This document shows positions 58,908 through 64,000 of a DNA stretch of 64,000 bases, piece by piece. The translations under genes and the position numbers were made by a program. The notes beneath the pieces are model-generated. The model had not been told where the DNA came from. It was given only the letters and a program-made list of their open reading frames with translations, and did not search any database. This DNA is from Lucifuga dentata (Eukaryota; Chordata; Actinopteri; Ophidiiformes; Bythitidae), in the NCBI GenBank assembly GCA_014773175.1, contig VXCM01003404.1, forward strand, positions 88,995 through 152,994, given 5' to 3'. Positions within the stretch are counted from its first letter, which is position 1; the number at the start of each line of letters is the position of its first letter.

Positions 58908-59249
58908 CAGCCTGGCTGTTTTTAAAAATTATTTTTAAAAGTGTGGGTAACAACGGCCCTTCTTGCACAGCCTCTCTTCATACAGAGTCCATTTTGCTTT
59001 TTTCTCCTGCATGTGCAGTCAGCTTGTGTGTGTTAAGTTCACACACGAGTCACAAAATCTGTGAGTTGTGTGGATGTCCACACAGGTGTCCATGAGGACA
59101 GACGCTGATGAATTTTAGGACAGGTGGCCCTCGAGGGTTTACATTTGCAGGAAGCTTAATTTGGCCTTGATGCAGCAGAAATCTTGGCTAAAACTGCAGC
59201 AACAACAGCCTCCAGCTGCTCTACATCTCAGCTGTGCCACCACCAGCAT

Positions 59250-59290
59250 AACTTACACTCACCAAACACAAAGTTTGGTGAGTGTAAGTT
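59250..59290. repeat. Perfect 18-bp inverted repeat with 5-nt loop
   Basis: AACTTACACTCACCAAAC (59250-59267), loop ACAAA, then GTTTGGTGAGTGTAAGTT (59273-59290). Confidence 0.95.
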
Positions 59291-59826
59291 TCCCTCCTCA
59301 GTGTCACTTTCTGCTCGGCTCTCTGTATAAAATAAGAGTCTGGAAGTGCCGAACCCAACTTCTCAACCCAGACTTCCAAAAGAGGCTGCCAAGAGATACT
59401 GGTCCACACGTCTCTCTGCCAAAACACACTCACACACACACACACACACAGTCAGCCTCACTTGCCTGTCAATCCATAGCCACCTATTTTTTCCATTGCA
59501 GGTAGCACACAGAGAGACGACAATGAGACTGAGCTGCCAATTGTATGAGCCCACTGGCCATTCTGGGCTCTACCCATAATGCACCACTCCAGCTCACCTG
59601 TCACTGTCAGGAAAAAGCCACAAGTACTGAACACATGCATGCAAGTATCAATTTATACATATGTATTTGTATAAGTGTGGCTATATTCACTTAAATTGAG
59701 GCATGTTTGCATGCACACACACATGAGCACTGCTTAGACCTGTTGTTCTATTTCTATTGTTGAGCTGTAGCCTCAAGTATCCCCTCAACTATAAATAAAA
59801 AAGAAACAGTTTCTCAAATGCCAATA

Positions 59827-59832
59827 AAGAGA

Positions 59833-59884
<52 letters not shown>

Positions 59885-59890
59885 GAGAGA
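59827..59890. repeat. (GA)n microsatellite
   Basis: Interrupted GA tract of about 30 units. A (CA)n tract lies at 59428-59451. Confidence 0.93.
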
Positions 59891-60782
59891 AGCACAAAAA
59901 TACAAGATAGACATAAAGCAGTCCCTCCCAACATCCCTTAAATGCTCTCCTCTTCTTGTTTTTCTGCCCATTAGCAAATATAAAGACAAAATAATGCTTG
60001 ATTCACTTTGAAGCTTCTTTTTATGAATATCAAACTCTGTTGTGAACTTTGAAATGAACTACATTTGGCAATTTAATGAGTTAGCTTATGCAAAAAAAAA
60101 AAAAAAAAAAAAANAAAAAAAAAAAAAGAAAAAAATATGTAATTAATCCTTGATAAACACATGAAGTAAAGCGCGGTGGGGGAGGGGATGATAGTCGCCG
60201 TTATTACAGCAGGGCTACTGTGAGAAAACATTAATACACAAAGTTAATGAATCATCAGAGTGAATACTGTCAACAAAGGGCAGATAAATAAAAAAGAAGC
60301 TATTAATCCTTAATTTTACTGTCTCACATATCATAGAAAGTTATCATAAATGAAAAATATTTCATCCTTTATGCTAAAAAATGGGATGTTGTGAAAGTAC
60401 GTGTAATGCTTCTCATAATAAAGTGATGCCAGGTAAAGAGAAGAAGCTTTTAATTAGCCTCACAGAGAAAATAAATTTAAAACTTCCACTACCTCCATCT
60501 AAAATGTGATTCATTGGAATTCCAGCGAACAGTATTTCAGGCCTGATAGCAGAAAAATCCTGTTTTCTGCTATAGTGCCAATTAGAGCAAAATCTTCCAC
60601 AGTTCACCATGATTCACTCATTATCTCCTAGCTGAGAGGCTGCAGAGACCATCATACTCTCGCTAAAGGCTCATGCAGACTGTGTGATTTTGAGCTGACA
60701 CAGCCAAAAGTTAACTAGCATGACAGTATGGTGATGGAAGCTGTGACCATCAATCTGAAACAGTCATCCTAAATTGCATTAT

Positions 60783-62116
60783 GAGGGCGTTTTCAGACCT
60801 GTAGTCTGTTTGCTCTGGTCTAAACTGGCAACTCAATTGTTGCATTGCTGTATTTACCAGTTGGCTTACCATATATACTCAAGTATAAGCTGATCTCATG
60901 CATAAGCCGACCCCCTGATGTTGTTCCATCAATTTTTGTTTAGCAAAGTACCTGTTTTTCGGGTATTGTTAAAGTATTCCTGTGATTTTCTGAAAAGCAT
61001 CCACATATCGGTAAACATGATATTTATTTCAGCAGCTGATTACCGTAACTGACAGTACTGGTACCACATAACGTTACCGTACCAGTATATGAAACAGCAC
61101 TTTTATAAGATCGTCTCTGATTGGCCCATTCTTTTGTCTTTGACCAATCACAGCAGAGCTTACTGGCTGCCGCAAAACGTGCTGATAAGATGTTTAGTCA
61201 GGAAATATCTCCTTCTAAGGTATGATTTAAACTATTTTCCATGGGTAGTGGTAATGGGTAGTATTTCCTCTCCTGGAAATTTCGTTCTCTGGGATCAAAT
61301 TTGAATTTCTCGTGTATAAGCCGATTTGCTTTGTGAAATTTGGTAATAAAATCTTGGCTTATACTCGAGTATATACGGTAATCACACAAAATCTGTCTTT
61401 CTTTTTTTTTCTTAATTTAACCTGACTAACTGAAGTCTCCACAGTGTTACTGTGTATATGCTGTTGTGAATCACATTCTTCACAGCTATTGGGTTCCGGT
61501 TCCCCTTCTCTCTCCCCTTTTTGCCATGTTTGCCTATGGAAGAGATGGGTGCAAATTCTGTCTGTCCCCAAACATTTATCCATGCTAATCATTATTTTAT
61601 AATCATCAAAATGTGTAATCTTATCAAATCCAGCATAATATTATATTGATGAACCTACTGTATTAATGTAAGAATTGATGCAGATTGGTCCTAAATTTAT
61701 GTAGATTTAGATGGATTAAGTTAGTGGACCGATATCATGGTAGGATGTGCTAATGTTTCCAGCTTCTTTTATTTTTTCTCTGCAGGAGCTGGTGATTAAT
61801 GTGGAGGATTTTGTTTGATTTCTTTTTACTATATGTCAGATAATAAACGGAGATTAGCTCCACAGAAGCCCTGCTGCCCAGTCCTTTCTTTCATCATAAT
61901 CTCAGAACACAACGACCAGTTACATCACCACAAACGAACCGCTCCACAGCTCGATTGGAATCGGGTCAACCACCTGGTGGTCTCGGTCCGGTTGTTTTGG
62001 TGTGGACCCGGGGTTCAATTACTGTCTTCACATATACCCAAATGAACTGAACTCAAGGGGGAAACACTCCAGCATCTGGAACAAATATTCAAAATGAATT
62101 AAGTGTGAAAATGCCT
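60783..62116. mobile_element. Non-autonomous TIR element (family H), copy 2, host to a TA element
   Basis: Begins GAGGGCGTTTTCAGACCTGT and ends GTGTGAAAATGCCT, like the copy at 12836. TGGTCTAAACTGG near the left and GGTGTGGACCCGGGGTTC near the right are shared internal marks. About 510 bp at 60867-61380 are a later insertion. Confidence 0.62.
60867..61380. mobile_element. TA-flanked TIR element (family Y), copy 2, nested
   Basis: CCATATATACTCAAGTATAA then GC at the left; GCTTATACTCGAGTATATAC then GG at the right; TA at both edges. The interior shares ATTCAAATTTGATCCCAGAG- and CCATGGGTAGTGGTAATGG-type sequence with 30812-31288, in reverse orientation. Confidence 0.8.
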
Positions 62117-63098
62117 AAAAACTTGTCTACCCACAGCCACTTTACCACTCTTGTGAACAAGAACAGCCTGCAACAAAAATCTGACATTGGCCAAAATTTA
62201 GGAACAAACTCTTAAAATTTGACTACAGCTATGATCAATGTCCACAAACCGGCTCAGATGGATCACCACTTGATGATGCGTTTCTGCCTGCAGAGTTTTT
62301 TTCCTTCTTTTTTTATAGCGCTCCACTTCTCCAGCCATTCATTTGACAATTTGACGTGCATCAAACTAGATGTCCGACACTGATGCAGATTATGACTCAT
62401 GCCCATCTTGCATAAAACATGGTTTTCGAGGACTTGTTTGTCATTCATAGAGGGAGTGTGAAGACTCGATCCAAAATGGATTACCTGACGTCTCATATAG
62501 AAGAGTTTTATGGACTCTATTAAAGAAACGTCAAGATTTTAATAGCCAAAATTTGTAATCTTATCTAGTAAGATACTTTTTCAATGCAGCTCTTTGGTGG
62601 CAAATAAAAGCCAAATGGTGATGGACACGTAGCACCAAAACAAAAACGAAGCCAAGCGTGAATTTTGGTGATTAATCCATTGAAACCAAATGAAGAATCC
62701 CTGTCGTTCCTTGGCTGCTGATGACTGGATTGTGAAATGTTACTGTGCCGCAGCAAAGATAGCTAATCAATAATCTGTGCCTCTTTCACTCCAGCTGTCA
62801 CTCAGCCAGAGAGCACCACAGATTTTTTAAACAGGGGCGTTTCATGTCGGAATGAAACTCTTTCAGATCTTACACTTCACACTGCTCTCCGCTGATCGCA
62901 GTCGTGTCGACAGCAAAGATGATGAACGATATAAGGACAAAAGCTGACAGATGTGATAAATACGACATTGAATGGTTAATCAATCTCATGTGGGTAGAAG
63001 GGAAAATGCTAGCAGGGATCTGGTGTGAGTCAGCAGAGGCAAAAAGCATCTGATTGGCACATACATGTGTGTATGTGACTGCAGGCATGTGTTTGCAT

Positions 63099-63331
63099 GC
63101 ATGTCTGTGTGTGTGTTTGTGTGTGTGTGTGCAAAGCCTTTTCACTTGGTCTCTCATACTTGACCTCATCTATATGCACCACAATGAACAGGAAGCAGAT
63201 CCGTGTGTGTGTGTGTGTTTCTGTGTGTGTCTGAAAAAGCCCAGTAACAAACTCTGGCAAGACCCCAAACACAGAAACCACCTTTTGGTTTTTACACATT
63301 CATCAGAAGGAAACTGCATGCACGAAGCCAG

Positions 63332-63370
<39 letters not shown>

Positions 63371-63393
63371 TGTGTGTTTGTCCNCGAAGCCAG

Positions 63394-63432
<39 letters not shown>

Positions 63433-63445
63433 TGTGTGTTTGTCC
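63099..63445. repeat. GT microsatellites and a 61-bp false duplication
   Basis: (GT)n at 63099-63131 and 63200-63231. Then 63323-63383 and 63385-63445 are the same 61 bp (CGAAGCCAGCTC plus GT tract) around n at 63384. Confidence 0.88.
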
Positions 63446-63968
63446 ATGGTTATGTGGTCATAACTTCGACACCTACACATTATAATAACTCACTGTTAGG
63501 TTTCAGTACCTTTTGGTCATTTTCAAAGCTTTAGACTGTTTGCTGAATGAATTCTTCAGGCCGATTCACACTGAATGCGAATAAATCACGTCAATTAAAA
63601 ACTACATCAGTGAATGACAATATACACATACAAGGCAAAATTTTGCATCGTGAAAATGCGGCATTTATTTTGTTGGCTCCGAGGTCGATTTTTTCCTTCT
63701 TTCACCTGCGGCAAGAGAGGATCAGCCAATCAAAACTGTCATCACACACATCATCACGTTTTATCTGAGCACAGTTTTAGTATAAATGCAGCCTATGCTT
63801 AATGACACACACGATGTGTGTAAAGGCACTCTGAGCGCTTGGTGTGCGTGCCTTTACGCATGGCCTGTGTACCTACAGCCTATAATAAAACTACGCTCAG
63901 ATATTAATATGACCAGAGACACACTCCATACGTGTTCTGGATCAATTGCCTCCTCAGATGTGGAGCTG

Positions 63969-64000
63969 TACGATGGCGTATTAGGGCCATATGAAGAAAA
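63969..64000 (+). mobile_element. Terminus of a second integrase-type TIR element, cut by the window end
   Basis: TACGATGGCGTATTAGGGCC then ATATGAAGAAAA matches the outer ends of the element at 33332-34095 (TAGGACGGCGTATTACAGCC and, inverted, TACGATGGCATAGTAGTGCC). The body of the element would lie beyond 64000. Confidence 0.55.

Larger units (their letters stand above)
46523..64000 (-). other. ctnnd2: ctnnd2 upstream intron, partial, at least 17.5 kb
   Basis: No further exon was recognised. In human the next coding exon upstream ends ...LASVKEQ, and I saw no match. Contents: two foldback elements, two LINE fragments, a TA element nested in family H, several microsatellite clusters and five false duplications. 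About 53.2-57.2 kb is mostly AT-rich unique sequence with poly-A/T runs at n joins, and 62.1-63.0 kb shows nothing recognisable. Confidence 0.75.

Noticed and set aside
62870..63169. Minus-strand DTTAISGEQ as the upstream ctnnd2 exon (human TTSAILASVKEQ)
   Set aside because: There is no phase-0 donor after GEQ, and upstream residues do not match SETET or SLSPG.
63800..63860. Imperfect inverted repeat TGTGTAAAGGCA / TGCCTTTACGCA
   Set aside because: Short, with a mismatch and no flanking duplication; could be chance.

Overview
The window looks like teleost fish nuclear DNA. It has no bacterial-style gene layout. It consists of long introns full of CA/GA/AAT microsatellites, homopolymers and decayed fish-type transposons, with short, widely spaced coding exons that have GT-AG borders. 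I recognise one gene, on the minus strand: an orthologue of CTNND2 (delta-catenin, the neuronal p120-catenin/armadillo-family protein). I cannot tell whether it is the fish a or b paralogue.

Reading the minus strand 5' to 3', six coding exons are visible: 46522-46410 (N-terminal coiled coil), 11987-11877, 4563-4412, 4241-4068, 1747-1535 and 533-283. They cover the N-terminal, Ser/Pro-rich half of the protein. The first exon(s) lie upstream of position 64000 and the ARM-repeat exons lie before position 1. Codon phases agree across every junction except the 34.4-kb intron between the first two exons. There the phases require a short extra exon of 3n+2 nt, about 35 nt by comparison with human, which I could not find.

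Layout: 1-4.6 kb holds four exons and small introns. 4.6-11.9 kb is an intron with microsatellite clusters and a 1.84-kb TTAA-flanked transposon. 12-46.4 kb is the giant intron. It holds many related TTAA-flanked foldback elements, a solo LTR, a TIR element carrying an integrase-like pseudogene, a 5'-truncated non-LTR retrotransposon, a hAT element inside another hAT element, and smaller TA-flanked elements. 46.5-64 kb is the upstream intron with more of the same families; the window ends inside the terminus of a second copy of the integrase-type element.

The assembly has a systematic artefact. About 35 single n characters mark joins. At twelve of them the flanking 61-70 bp are present twice, and one such false duplication lies inside a ctnnd2 exon and breaks its frame. 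The most interesting leads are the microsatellite-built splice sites of two ctnnd2 exons, the microexon implied by phase, the integrase-type TIR element, and the TTAA element family with a possible long parent copy.
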